Source of the DNA: Rhodotorula mucilaginosa | Taxonomy: Eukaryota > Basidiomycota > Microbotryomycetes > Sporidiobolales > Sporidiobolaceae | Reading direction: 5' to 3' | DNA: 64,000 nt | Assembly (NCBI GenBank): GCA_034406715.1 | Contig: CP137871.1 | Coordinates: 806,001-870,000, forward strand | Shown here: one piece after another, positions 45,418 to 57,053 of the stretch | Position numbering within the stretch: position 1 is the stretch's first letter | Layout of the letters: each line of letters starts with the position of its first letter | Program-made: the position numbers and the translations under genes | The notes under the pieces: model-generated | What the model saw: only the letters and a program-made list of their open reading frames with translations | Told to the model about the DNA's origin: nothing | The model's database searches: none

Positions 45418-48045
45418 ATGACGAGTCAAACTTCGCCTCGGAGCTCTGCGTCCGAGTCGCTGAGCCCTCAACAAGCTGCTGCTACGCTTTCATGGTCCGC
45501 GGCTGCCCGTCCAGAGGCCGAAGATGACGAGCGAGGACCGGTTGAAGAGTCCGGGTCGGATGAAGAAGACGACGGCGCACCCGCCGCGAGCGAGATGACG
45601 CCCGAGCTGATACGAGCGAGTGCAGTCGCAGGACTCGGTGGTGAGCAGGACCCGTGCAGCGGTGTCCGTACGCGCTTGCTGACTCGGTCAACTCGCAGGT
45701 TTGCTGTTGTGCGCTCTCTCACTCCCCCACATGGCATCACTACAGAGGTCACAGCGCTAAAGCAGCTCCGTTCCGGCCCTCCTTTGCAGCGGCTATGACA
45801 CCGGAGTCACTTCGAGTGCTCTCCTCGCCATCGGGACGGCCCTCGGAGGACGAGAGCTCTCCCTCGGCGAGCAAACGGGGATCGTCGTCGCGGCACTCTA
45901 CGGAGCCCTGGTCGGCAGCCTCGTCGCCGGACGCATAGCCGATATTTGGGGTCGCAAACCCGTCATCATCGCGGCGGCCGTGCTATTCATCCTCGGCGCG
46001 CTCGAACAGGCTGCTGCGCAGTTCTTCAAGGAGGTGATTCTCGGTGAGCAAACGGACGCAAGGAAAGGGAAACGGTCGCAGTCGGCTGCCAGCTGAATCT
46101 AAACAATCGCCGACGCTGCTGCCTTCACAGGTCGCGTGCTGGTCGGCATCGCCGTCGGACTCTCCTCCATGGTTTTGCCCATCTACCTCGCCGAGATTGC
46201 TCCGTCCGAATTTCGCGGCCGCGTCGTCGCCTCCATGGTCGTCCTGATTACGGGCGGACAAGTCCTCGCCTACGTGATTGGCGCCTCGTTCTTTCACGTC
46301 ACGAAAGGCTGGCGGTGGATGTTTGGCCTCGGCGCAGTGCCGGCCATTTCTCAGGTCCTCCTCTCGTTTTCGATCCCCGAATCTCCTCGATACCACCTCC
46401 GCAAAGGCCGCGTCGTCACGGCGCAGAAGATCCTACAGCGCTTGCACCCCTCGTGGTCACGCGAGATGGTGCAGAAACGGATCCAACTCCTCCGAGCCGA
46501 GGTGCAGGATCATCCGGGCGACACTGCCCGCAGACCAGATCACCAGCGCTTGTTGTCAGGATGGCGCGAGAAGGCCCGACGGTGGCGACCGTCATCGATA
46601 AAAGACGGCAAGCTCGGGCTCTTATGGCAGGATCGAGCGAATCGACGCGCACTCGTCGTTGCGTGTGGTTTGCAGTTCTTCCAACAGGTACATCCCTCAC
46701 CGCCCTCCTCCTTGTGATTCCCACTCACATTTGACCGGTTGCCTACAGGCGACTGGCTTCAACACGCTCATGTACTAGTGCGTGACCGGATCCCGATTCG
46801 CGATCGCACGAAAAAAGAAAGCCCTGGCCACTGACTCGGGGTTTTGCGCCTCTTTGACAGTGCCGCCAAAATTATCGACCAAACCGGTCTCGGTCAACCG
46901 GCCGCCTTTGCTGTCTTCATCGCCGTGTCCAACTTTATCTCGACCATTGTCGCGCTCCGCCTGATTGATCGCGTCGGCCGGCGAGCGCTCCTCCTCCGGA
47001 CGCTGCTCGGCATGATTGGCGGCATGTCCCTCCTCTCTTTCGCGTTCCTATTCATCCACGTATCGTCGCCACGGTCCGAGACGACTCTGGCTGCAAACGA
47101 GACAGGAGCGAGCCCGTGGGCGTTCGTTGCCGTCTTTTCCATGTGCGTGTTCTGCATTTCGTACGCTCTCGGGTTGGGCAACGTCGCGTGGGTCGTGCAG
47201 TCCGAGGTGAGTACCGAGACTGGTCGTATCGCACCGTAACTATTGAGACTCGGCAGCTGATAGTCTGAGCGGGCGCGAAAAAGGTGTTTAATCAAGAGCT
47301 TCGAGCGTTTGGCAACGCGGCCGCCACCGCCGTCAATTGGTCCGCCAACCTAATCGTGTCGTCCACTTTCCTACATCTCTCGCATGGTGCGTCGGCGGGC
47401 CCTTTTGTCCCGCGAAAAACGCGCAAGACTCTCTCCCCTCATGCTGCTCTTCTTTCTTTTTCCGGCACCGCTGCGCAGCCGCAACTCCTGCCGGCGCGTT
47501 CGGGATCTACGCGATCGTGGCAGGCCTCGCCTGGCTGTTCACTTGGAGATTCCTACCGGGTGCGTTCGTCCGCCAGGGTTTCTCGTGAAGAATCTGGACT
47601 TTTCTTTTCTTTCTGTCTCCTCCCCAAGCTGACGAAACACCGCTCCATCCCCCACTCGCCCCGCCCGCCGCGCCCGCCCGCAGAAACGAAAGGCCTGACG
47701 CTCGAAGAAGTGCGAGCGGTGTTTGAGCGCGAAGTCGGCATGGACGGGAGGAGGAGCGGACGCGGCACCGCCGATTCGCTACGCCGGCGGTCAGCCCGGG
47801 GCGACGGCAATGACGTCGGGGATCTTGACGATGAGGGAGACGGGTACCATGTCATCGCTGATGGTGATGGCGACGAGGACGAGGACGAGAGCGATCTCGA
47901 GCAAGCCGTGGACGCGGATCATGCGGACGCAGATCCGAGCGAGGCCGAGGGACAGCGCGAGCCGGATCGAGAGCATTCAAGGAGCGAGGTAGAGAATCGC
48001 CCCGGACCCCTTTCCGTCGCTGCCAGGGCAGGACTGGAGGCCTAA
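45418..48045 (+). CDS. MFS sugar transporter, inositol-transporter-like
   Basis: A major facilitator with twelve spans. An acidic head of about 70 residues precedes span 1. A 10-nt exon (45699-45708) completes GGLLFGYDTG, flanked by introns 45641-45698 and 45709-45789. Sugar-porter motifs follow: GRIADIWGRKP, the PIYLAEIAPSEFRGR signature, PESPRYHLRKGR, LQFFQQATGFNTLMYYS, RLIDRVGRRALLL and FLPETKGLTLEEV. The DTGVTSSALLAIG reading and the FNTLMYYS block are closest to fungal ITR-type proton/myo-inositol symporters; hexose is the alternative. The C-terminal tail is long and strongly acidic (GDGDEDEDESDLE) and may be a regulatory or endocytosis region. It is convergent with NOSIP, with 184 bp between the stops. 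Confidence 0.85.
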
Positions 48046-48229
48046 TCGTGTACCTGCGTAGTGAGAAGAGACTTGCCCCCTTTTGATTGTTGTACTTGTC
48101 CGCGCAACCTTTTCTCTCGGAACCTGCCCTCGGAGAGAATCCATACAGAGAATCGTTCCCATTTGTCGAGGACGGGGCGATAATAGCTACATGTTTCCCC
48201 TTTTGTTTCCCCCGCTACGCTACGCCTGG

Positions 48230-49490
48230 AACGCGACGTCGTACCGCTTGACTTCGACCCCACCCCCCGACGCGAACCCGGTCCCTTCGCGCTGGATCTC
48301 GATGAACGGTTTCTTCTTGTCGACCGCGGTGCCGCAATGCGAACAGGCCTTGTCGGACCGGCAGAGGGTGTCGACGCACGTCGAGCTGCATGAAAGAAAA
48401 GGTTGTCAGGGACTAACTCGGGAGACAAGAGCAAGCGCTGGGCCGAAAGTTGACTGACCAGAGGACGTCACCGCATGCCTTGAGTACTGTTTTGATTGCG
48501 CGCTGCTCGTCAGAGGTTTCACTCAGGAAGGTGGATGTGCACCAGAGGCGGACTCACCGTACGACTTGACGTTGTTGGTGATGGTTTTCCGACACGACGG
48601 GCACGACACGACGGGTTCGCCCTTGTCGTCCTTGTCGCGCGGCTCTTGAGTAAACTTGACCTCGGTCAGGGTCTTGAGGCTGATCGGATGCGGGGTCTTG
48701 GTGGCGTAGCAGAGGGTCTGGAGTTTGACATCGATGACGGCGTCGGGGGTCGCTGACGGCGTCAGGGAGGGCTGCGGCGCCATCGGGTTCGGGTCAGTCC
48801 TTTTTAGCAGACCGTACGACGAAACAGGTCAGGGCGACGCACGAGCCAGTAATTGGGGAGTTTGGCTTTCCGGGCCTCTGCCATCTCGTGGGTCGTCTTT
48901 CGGAGTGCCTCGTCGGTGGCCTGGTTCGTCAACCGTTCGATCTCGTCCTCGTCGAGTTGGAACGAGCGCTTTGTGCCGCGGAGTGCCACACGTGCCCCGT
49001 CGTCGCCGTTCGCCGCCGTCGACTGCTGTTTGCCGTCCCCGCTGGTGGCGGCGGCGGCGGTGTTGGCGAGCGAAGACTGGGTCGATTCGAACTCGCGGAG
49101 GACTCGGTCTCTTGCTGCGGCGCGGGCTGCGGCCATCTCTGCTTCGGACTCGGCTCGCATGCGTTCGAGGAGCAGAGCTTGGCGCTTGATGTCCTTCTTC
49201 TGGGCCAAGAGGTTCGAGACGATGCACTCGCGGCAGTAGAGGTGGCCGTCGGAGCAGATGCGCGGGTCCCTCGCGCGCAAGAGGCAGAGCGAGCACGCGT
49301 CAAAGTCCTTCATCGACTCTCGGCCAAAGACGCCCGACTGGGTCCCGCTGACTTGCTTCGCCTGCTGTCGCTCGTGGTAGGTGAACGAGGCGGCATTCCT
49401 GTTCAACACGGCGGCACAGGGTTAGCGCGGGGCTATGCGAGATTGCATAGCAATGGGAACTTGCGTGTTGTGTCTCGCATGGCGGCCCAT
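48230..49490 (-). CDS. NOSIP: NOSIP-type U-box/RING protein
   Basis: The start MGRHARHNT joins NAASFTYHERQQ through an intron whose only frame-preserving donor is GC (GCAAGT). The split U-box begins CSLCLLRARDPRICSDGHLYC and continues ECIVSNLLAQKKDIKRQ. A coiled stretch and a basic-to-acidic linker follow. Then come NYWL|PSLTPSATPDAV and CPSCRKTI, and the C-terminal half-site ACGDVLC|STCVDTLC ... ACSHCG ends EGTGFASGGGVEVKRY. This order, including the FWxPS(L/M)TP-like motif, is that of nitric oxide synthase-interacting protein, a ubiquitin ligase also found in human spliceosomes; fungi lack the synthase, so a splicing or general E3 role is likelier. It shares a 100-bp promoter with ADE1. Confidence 0.88.
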
Positions 49491-49590
49491 CTCTCTTTCC
49501 GAGTCGACTCTGCGGTCGAGAGTCGAACGTCGACAGCTTGTCGAATCCTCTTCGCCTCTCTCCTCGCGCGACCACCACGAACCACTCGCC
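49491..49590. promoter_or_regulatory. 100-bp bidirectional promoter, NOSIP / ADE1
   Basis: Only 100 bp lie between the two ATGs. The segment contains a perfect 10-bp palindrome GAGTCGACTC (49501-49510) and further TCGA-centred sites just after it (around 49516, 49523, 49529 and 49541). No TATA box is evident. Confidence 0.5.
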
Positions 49591-50712
49591 ATGTCGACTC
49601 GGACGAGCGCCGCCCTGACCGAGACCGACTGCTCTGCGCTGCAGCTGCTCGCGCGCGGCAAGGTGCGCGACATCTACGCCGTGCCCGGCCACGACGACGC
49701 TCTCCTCTTTGTCGCGACCGACCGCGTCTCGGCGTTCGACGTCATCATGAAGAACGGCATTCCCAACAAGGGCAAGCTCCTCACCAGCTTGTCCCTCTTC
49801 TTCTTCAACTACCTCGCCACCCACCCCGACACCAAGCACATCCCCAACCATGTCATCACCAGCGACCTCGACCGCATGCCCCAACTCGTACACCAGTACC
49901 GCGACCAGCTCGAGGGGCGCTCCATCTGGGTCAGGAAGGCAACCATCCTCCCCGTCGAGGCCATCGTCCGAGGCTACATCACAGGTGCCACCCCCTTCTC
50001 TCTCCTGTCTTCTCAAGTCGCAGCAAAACTCACGCCCTCCCGCTCGCAGGCTCTGCATGGTCCGAGTACCAAAAGTCGGGCACCATGCACGGTATCAAAC
50101 TCCCCGAGGGCATGAAAGAGTCGACCCGGTTCGACCCGCCGCTCTTCACCCCGTCAACAAAGGCAGAAGTCGGCGACAAGGACATCAACATTCACCCCGA
50201 CGATCGCGAGTTGTTCTTTCTTTCTTTTTCCTCCTCCTTGCGAGACTTGGCGACACAGAGCTAACATCAGGCCCCTTGGAGCAGTTGCCAAGTATTTGCC
50301 GGATCCGTCCCTCGCCGAACCGATCAAGCAGTACGCCCTCGCCCTCTACAGCACCGCCGCTGCGCACTCGCTCTCGCGCGGCCTCATCCTCGCCGACACC
50401 AAGTTCGAATTCGGCCTCTTCCCCCCTTCCACGCCGGGAGGCAACCCCACCCTCGCCCTCGTCGACGAGTGCCTGACGCCCGATTCGTCCCGCTTCTGGC
50501 GCGAGACCGAGTGGGCAGAAGGGAACAAGATGGTCGGGTTCGACAAGCAGTTCCTCCGCGAGTGGCTCAAATCGGGCGGAGGCGGGTGGGGCAAAAAGGG
50601 AGGCGGGATCGGAGAGGACCCCGTCGAGATCCCGCAGGACATTGTCGAGGCGACGTGGGCGAAATACTCCGAGGCGTACGAGCAACTCACCGGCCAGAAA
50701 TTCGTCGCCTAA
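49591..50712 (+). CDS. ADE1: SAICAR synthetase
   Basis: Three exons (49591-49984, 50050-50209, 50271-50712) close to 331 residues, slightly longer than yeast Ade1. Signature blocks are ARGKVRDIYAV, ATDRVSAFDVIM, EAIVRGYITGSAWSEY, ILADTKFEFG and DECLTPDSSRFW. The enzyme joins CAIR and aspartate using ATP, step 7 of purine synthesis, in the cytosol. A Gly/Lys-rich loop (GGGGWGKKGGG) near residue 285 accounts for the extra length. The second donor is GTTGTT, weaker than usual, but EPLGAVAKYLPD continues in frame. The promoter is shared with NOSIP. Loss of this gene usually gives red pigment in yeasts. It converges with the lipase gene at 130 bp. Confidence 0.95.
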
Positions 50713-50842
50713 CACCTCGCATGGACGACAAAAAACACCCTTGTAGCATTTTCATTCATTACAGTAGCAAAGACCCCCCGCCATAGACGATTTCGTTGCC
50801 CCGGCAGGGAGGCAGATTCTGGGTTCCGGTACAAGTCACAGC

Positions 50843-53800
50843 CTACAGAGACTGCGTCGCTTCCAAGTACGCTTTGGGCATGTGTGCCCCCAGTAAGTCG
50901 GCCGACAAGATTGGCATCGCATAGAACCGAGTCGGGTCTCGCACTTCGTAAAAACCGAGCAATTCCTCCTCCTCGTCGTCGTCGTCCTCCGCCTCATTGG
51001 GCTCGTCTCGCGCAGCCTCGACCTCTTGGCGCTTGCGAACTTCAAGGACGCGCGGCGGGAGCGAATCGAGGTGGAAGCAGTGCCCGGCTGGGATCGCGAC
51101 CTCAACGTCGGCCTCTTCCGGGAGGGTTCCGCTCCGCTGGCGGTCCCACCCTTCTGCTTCGCTGCGCCAGTGCCACGCTCGCGCCTCGAGCTCTGCGCGA
51201 GTTTGGTCGAGCGCTGCGAGTTCTTCTTCTTCTTCTTCTTCTTCTTCTTCTTCTTCTTCTTCTTCTTCTTCGTGGGGGACCTTTGTCGAGCTTGCGTCGC
51301 CACTGAGTTCCCGCAGCGAGCCGACGACTTTGCGCCATCGACGCCAGCTGCTAAAGATACCCGGACCGGCATTGTCGTCGTCGCCATGCGTACTTGAACG
51401 CATCCGGTCCAAGCGACCGAGGGTCCGGCGGATCTCGCGCACCTGCGGGACGCCCATCCTGCAAATCACGTCTGCCCCGAGCGAGACGTTGACGACGAGC
51501 GGAGTTCCGCGACTCGAGTCCGCGAGCTCTTCTACTCGGAGTGCCTGCTTGGGGATTGCGCAGCGCTCGGCGAGCGGAACGTTGAGCGTCGTGGGGTGCG
51601 CAAAGCACACGGCTCGGACAGGCCGACGAGGACCTGCCGCCTCTTCCTCTCCGTGGCCGTGACCGAGCGAACTCAGAGGGTCGACCACCCACCGACGCTC
51701 GATAGGGTCGTACGTTCCGACGAGGAGGGCGAGCGTGCTCGCGAGGGCGGCGCCCAAACTGTGGCCGGTAAAGACGAGCGCGTAGCGGGGATGGTCTGCG
51801 AGGATGCGCGAGAGGTTCGAGTAGAGCGGTGAGGAGGAAGAGGGAGAGAGGAGGTAGCGCGCCGCGGAGAGGATGGCCGAGTGGATCCTGTAGTTTCTGG
51901 AATGGGCCGGCGATTCGCCGTCCACCGGCGGAAGGTCAAGGGGGATGAGCGAGCCATCGAGGTCGGTACGCCTGCAAGGCCAACGAGTGAGCACTTCCGG
52001 AGTCGGAGAGAGAAGAGATAGGCTAAGAGAGAGAGACACCCACACGTCGGCCAATGACTGCGTTCCACGGATCACGCAGACAATCTCACCCCGCGCATCG
52101 TCTCGGAGGACGTAAAACTGGGGCGCATACGTCGCTTCGATCTCGTCTTCCTCCTCCGACACCGGACCGCCATCATAACGCTTCTGAAGCGCAACGTGCA
52201 ACACGTTGCGGTGATCGTCGAGTCCTCCGAGATGAGCGAAGAGTCGGTGCGGGAGAGTTTGTCCCGAAGGGGTTAGGAGCGGAGTTGGCGGCGAGGGGAG
52301 CAGAGTGTGAAGGCCGTACGATGCCGTGCAGAGTCGACAGTGTCGCTTCACGAGAGAGACAAAGTCCGCGAGCGGTTCGAGCGGGTCCGCGATGGGTTGC
52401 AGCGGAGGAGAGGAGGGAATCCATGATGGAGGGGTCGAGGTGCCGTCTTCCGGGCCATCATCGGGGTCGAGCGCGAAGGGCGGAGGCTCGTCATCGAGAA
52501 CTTGTCCGATGCTCGGAGTCGGCGACGGAAGGACTGGTGGATGGCGCCGCCTCGGGCTCGGCGGCTTTCGGCGCGAATCGCGACTGATGATTGAGCCTTC
52601 CAGAATGCCATCAACGGAGCGAGTCAAAACCAGGCCCTCGCCGTCTTCCTCGGCACCATTTTCGCCCGACCAGCGGAACGAATCCATCCGCTGCGTGATG
52701 GAAGGACGGAGTCGCTCCCGACTCGCGCGTCTCCGGACTGGACCGAATCGCGGCGTGGCGAGCGCGGCACCGTCCCCTTCGAGGCCGTTGAGCAAGACGA
52801 GGTCGCCAGGACCCTCTTGTAGCCATCTTTCGTACGTCACTGCGGGTGGAAGAATGAGCGTCAGCCTCGTGGGGATCAGGAGCGTGAAAACAGAAAGGGC
52901 GGCCAACTGACTGCTCTGCAAGATCGCCAACTCGGCCAGACCTCGGACGACGCTCCAAGGACCGATCGGACGTTCCCCTTCCTCTTCATACACTTTGTCC
53001 CACTCTCTGCGACATGTCCGCCAGTATTCGACGACGGACCGGCTGACTTCTGTCCGGCCCGAAAAGTTGAGCACGAGCCAGTAAAGAAAGACGGCCGTCG
53101 CGCGAAGAGCGATGCAGCTTGCCACGAGAAGCGCAGACGTGTGATAGACGACGAAGAAGACGAAAGCGACGAGGTGGATCGCGATTCCGAGCAGACCGCC
53201 GACGAAAGCGATGGATGTATCGAGACCTGCCGTGGCAGGGTCCGGTGGAGATCCGATCAGGATCCAGATGATCCAGTCGACGACGACGTGGCGAGTCTTG
53301 GAAAAGCGTGACGGATGTGCCTTGAGTGTGAAAGGTCGTTCCGGGATGAGGGTAGCGGCGGCGGCGGCGAAATCGCGCCCCGACGCAGGCTTGCCGACAT
53401 CTGCTCGTGGGAGCGACCCTCGACGTGACGAGATCGTAGATCGATGTCGCATGCCGAAATAATCTGGAGCGAGGGCGGCATCTTCGAGGAGGAAAGGCGT
53501 GGAGACTGTCGGAAGAGGATCTGCGAGGTTGATTGGTCGTAAAGGCGGAGCGGACGGAGGCAAGAGCGGGACTTCATCGTCGAGCGGGAGGAGATTGCAC
53601 TGCTCCGGGGAGTTGGAGGTCACAGCCTCGGGAGATGGCGGTGTGCCGAGCAGATGCGCAGGCGAGACGGCGGCGAGGGGGTTGCCTGCCGCCGTCGTGC
53701 GGTCACGATCGCTGGACGCCGATTCCGCAAAGTCGGCAGAAGAGGTCACGGCTCGCTGACTGCGGTGACGTTCGAGACGGCCGGCGACTTGCCGTCCGAC

Positions 53801-54630
53801 TTTTGCACCCAGCTCATAGACCTTGATACCGCTTTCGGCGCGCTTGACTCGCCTCCTCTGTCGTTCGATCTGCCGCCCCGTCATATCATCCTGTTCGACG
53901 AGCTGTGCCGCCTCGTCCAGAGACAAGCCTCGACTCTTCCCTTTGCGGGGCGAATCATGCTTGTCGGCTCCCGTCCTCGCTCGCCTCCGCTGTGCAGCTT
54001 CCGCCGCGCCGATTCGTCGGCCGTTCTCGTCGAAGCCGCCAGGGGGACCGAGGAGACGGGCGACTTTGACTGCTGCGCGGACGACGTTGTGAGGAAAGGG
54101 TGGGGGCGGAGCGCGGCCTTGGGCGAAAAGGCGCTCATGCTGCCGAGCTATCCGACTCTGACGTCGAGCGCTCCGGGACCCAAGTAGACCTGCGTGAAGC
54201 CAAAGTCAGCCTGCCATTCCATGAGCGTGACTCTGACGGACGACCAAGTCTCGAGAAAGGTGTACTCGGCGTACCGTCGAAACTCTCGCGAGGTGAATCC
54301 GTCGTCAAGAACGGCGGCGGCAGCACCAGAGCCTCGTCCGCCGCCGCCCCATCCGAGTCCTCGTCGGCTCTCAAGCCTCGACTGTCTTTGTTCGCGCCAG
54401 TTCGGACGATGCGCCATCGTAAATCGTGAGCTGCTCGTTCACCGAGGCCTGCCTCGGGTCGTGCCCGCGCTGCGCCTCTCGATTCGCGTGCCGTCCATCC
54501 TCCGGGAAGCGCGAGAGGTGTCGGAGGATCGACTAGGAAGCGTGACGACGGCGGTCTTGATTCCGTCGTAGCCGAAGACGGCGGGCTGAGGTGGAAACTC
54601 GACATGGCGCCGCTGCTGCCAGAAGTGCAC
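50843..54630 (-). CDS. Membrane class-3 lipase (diacylglycerol-lipase type)
   Basis: A large protein of more than 1,000 residues. Upstream exons give PAVFGYDGIKTAVVTLP and REFRRYAEYTFLETWSS ... QADFGFTQ. These join HERLFAQGRAPPPPFPHN and the long exon from 53926. Membrane spans include VVVDWIIWILIG, LLGIAIHLVAFVFFVVYH and LLVASCIALRATAVFLYWLVL. The catalytic domain has CVIRGTQSLAD, GHSLGAALAS (nucleophile), SLGADVICRM (Asp) and PAGHCFHLD (His). This is the plan of fungal DAG-lipase-like proteins, which cut acyl chains from diacylglycerol at a membrane face. A 72-nt intron at 52043-51972 (donor GTGGGT) gives SLADV|RTDLDG. The 5' end is unresolved; an open frame runs up to an ATG at 54998 but is out of phase with the first recognisable exon. 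Confidence 0.78.
51221..51271. repeat. (TTC)17 trinucleotide repeat coding a Glu run
   Basis: Seventeen perfect TTC units on the plus strand, read as 17 consecutive GAA (Glu) codons in the lipase gene between the catalytic Asp and His. All units use the same codon, so the tract is probably length-unstable. Confidence 0.95.
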
Positions 54631-55364
54631 CCGCCAGCGCTCCGGTCTCTTTCGTTGCCGGTGCTATTGTTGAAAGTATAGCTGCCTGAGCGATCCAACG
54701 AGGGCTGCTCAGCGGGCAAGGCCGGTCTTGGGGTCGAGTTTCGCTCCTCCGTCAACGGTCGGGGCGTCGACGACCGATCGAGAACCGAGTCGGGAGCGAG
54801 CCATGGACTTGTCCCGGCTGAATCTGATGATGGCGTCAATGCGAGAGGCTCGGGCTTGGCTGCCTGTGCTGTAGTCCGCTCTGCTGGAGGAGACGAAGCG
54901 GCGGTCGATGACGACAGGAAGCAGAAGCTGTTGGGCTCTGACAGCTGATGAGCGGCACTGCTAGCGCCTGAGCCGGGTTCGAGCATTCCTCGGATCATTC
55001 ATATGCAGCAGTCGCGCTTCATGACGTGCGCACAAGTCGACGCAGATCGACGAAGCGTCGAGTCGAAGCGGCGCACGTGCGGCCAATTCACGCAGGTCTG
55101 AAATATAGCTGATAGTGGGAGTCGGGTCCTGAGGCCTGAGGAGGTGCCAGCAATGAATCAAGCAGACGCTCTCGAGTGGGCGTAAGCGGTAGAGTGATTC
55201 TGGAAAGTCGTTACAGGCGGAATGACAATTGAACGTGAGTGGCGTCAAGGCGGAGGTATACGGCGGACCGAGACAGAGACAACATCCAAAGCTACAGGTG
55301 AACTAGAAAGGGATACAAGCGATTCAAGTATGTGCAAACAAACTGGAAAGGATCTGGTTGAAGC
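54631..55364. other. Region upstream of the lipase gene
   Basis: About 730 bp up to the end of the next F-box gene, also on the minus strand. A Ser/Pro-rich minus-strand frame is open to an ATG at 54998 and may be the lipase N-terminus or only leader sequence. Nothing else recognisable. Confidence 0.35.
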
Positions 55365-57053
55365 TCAGCCGCTCCGAGTCCGCGCCAGACTGATCGGGTC
55401 ACTCGTCGGAGACCGAGTGATTCCCGCACCCCTGCGGGCACCCATGATCGGACCGTAAAAGTCCTCGCCGCCGGTACTCGGCTCCGGCGCCTCTTGTACG
55501 ACGACGCGAATGCCGGCGCGCTCGCACTTGGCGACGAACTCGGCCAACTTGGTACTTTCTTCCGATTTCGAGGGACCGAGCGCGAGCCACGCGCCGTACC
55601 TCCAGTCGAGAACGATCGTCTCGACCCCTTTGAGTGCAGCCGGGCATTCGTCCTGACCCGCCGAGGCGTGCGAAGTCGAGAGAAAAGGCGCGACGAGGGA
55701 CTGGAAGTGGGCCGACGCGCGTTCGGGCGACGTCGCACCGGGCACGAAGGACGGCGGTGGAACAAGGTGGAGTTTTTTGATCGACTGTACGCGGACTGAT
55801 GAGGCCGGGGCGCGGAACCGCAGCTGGTCCAAGATCGTCGGCAAGTGACCGAGCCGGACGAGCGTGAGCGTTTCGAGCTGCGAACCAGAGACTTGACCTC
55901 CATCCGAGAGCGCGATCGGGAACAGGTAGTGAAAGTGTTGCTCGTCGACGACGGCCGACCTGAGACGCGCCGCAACCTCGTGCGCGAGGAGGCGGAACGC
56001 CTCGCTTCCTTCCAACGTCGCGAGTGGGCTCGGCGGCGGCAGGGACAGGTTCCAGATGGTGAGATCTTGCAAGTATGGGAGCGAAAACCCGGAGAACGAG
56101 TCGTGGTGACCGGTGCAGCGCGTCAGGGAAAGGGATTCGAGGTGAGAAGGGCGGGCGGAGGCGACCAGGCGGAACCGGGAACGGAATCCGCAGCGCGTCA
56201 CCGAGAGTTTGCGGAGAGCTGCAGGCCGACGCGGAGTCAGTTACTTGCACGGAAACCTGTTCAAAGGAGGGAAAAAAGACCCACGCCGGTGGATGGCGAA
56301 CTGGCGGAGCTCCAAACCATCGAAATCTTCGAGGTGCAGCTGCTCGAGTCTGGGAAGTTGTTGAACTACCTTGGCAAGAGCCTTGCCGCCATCTCCGGTG
56401 TCATGGCGACCATAGACGCGCACGTGCGTAATTCGGGAAGCGAGGGCGTGTCCGCGCGTCCCGGGCAACGCGCTCGTCAATTTCCCGAGCCGCTCGATCG
56501 CGAGATCGGTCGTGAGGTAGACCGGCGCTCCGCCGAAGAGTTCCTGTTGGGCCCACCCGCGGAGAACGGGGTGTACGAGCGAGAGAGTGCGCAGAAGATG
56601 GTTCCGTTCCGATGAGGTCCACCTCGAGTGCGGTTCGGTTGGGAAGGCAAAGTCGAGGATGTGCAGGAGGAGCTCGGAGGGGAGGCAGAGTAAGAGAGCG
56701 AGTTGTTGCGTAGTGCCGCGCGAGGCGAACGAGCGGATTGAACCCGGACGGCTGGTGCTTGGCGGTGGCGTTTGGCCGACGACGGTGATTTGACGCGGAG
56801 TCCCCGCCGCCGCCGCCACTCGGTCTGCAAAGTAGGACCGGACGCTCGAGGCGATACTGGCCGTCCTGCGATGGAACGACTGCTCTTTGCCAAAGAGGGC
56901 GTCCGTCGCTGCGAGCGAGGTCGATCCGGTTTGGACGGGAGACGGCTTGTTCGACTGGCGTCGTACATGGCGCGGCGTGAACAGGTGCGGATCGTAAAGT
57001 GCAAGGAGCTCGTCGGTCTCTTCCCTCGAGTAGGTCGGTGCCAGTGCAGCCAT
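55365..57053 (-). CDS. F-box-like protein with leucine-rich region
   Basis: Two exons join in frame near 56266/56190 (FAIHR|PLRKLSVTRCG). Residues 1-120 are disordered. The F-box is LLCLPSELLLHILDFAF, then RNHLLRTLSLVHPVLRGWAQ. Leucine-rich segments follow: LPRLEQLHLEDFDGLEL, HLESLSLTRC, LPYLQDLTIWNLSL, LETLTLVRLGHLPTIL and IKKLHLVP. The protein is about 540 residues. This is the usual basidiomycete F-box/LRR layout and predicts a substrate receptor of an SCF ubiquitin ligase; no target can be guessed. The start is ATG 57053 (MAALAPTYSREETDE). It is divergent from another F-box gene across 1.3 kb. Confidence 0.72.

Noticed and set aside
48888-50264. 458-codon plus-strand open frame across NOSIP and ADE1
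   Set aside because: It crosses a promoter and runs antisense to NOSIP and out of frame with ADE1; both of those have strong family motifs.
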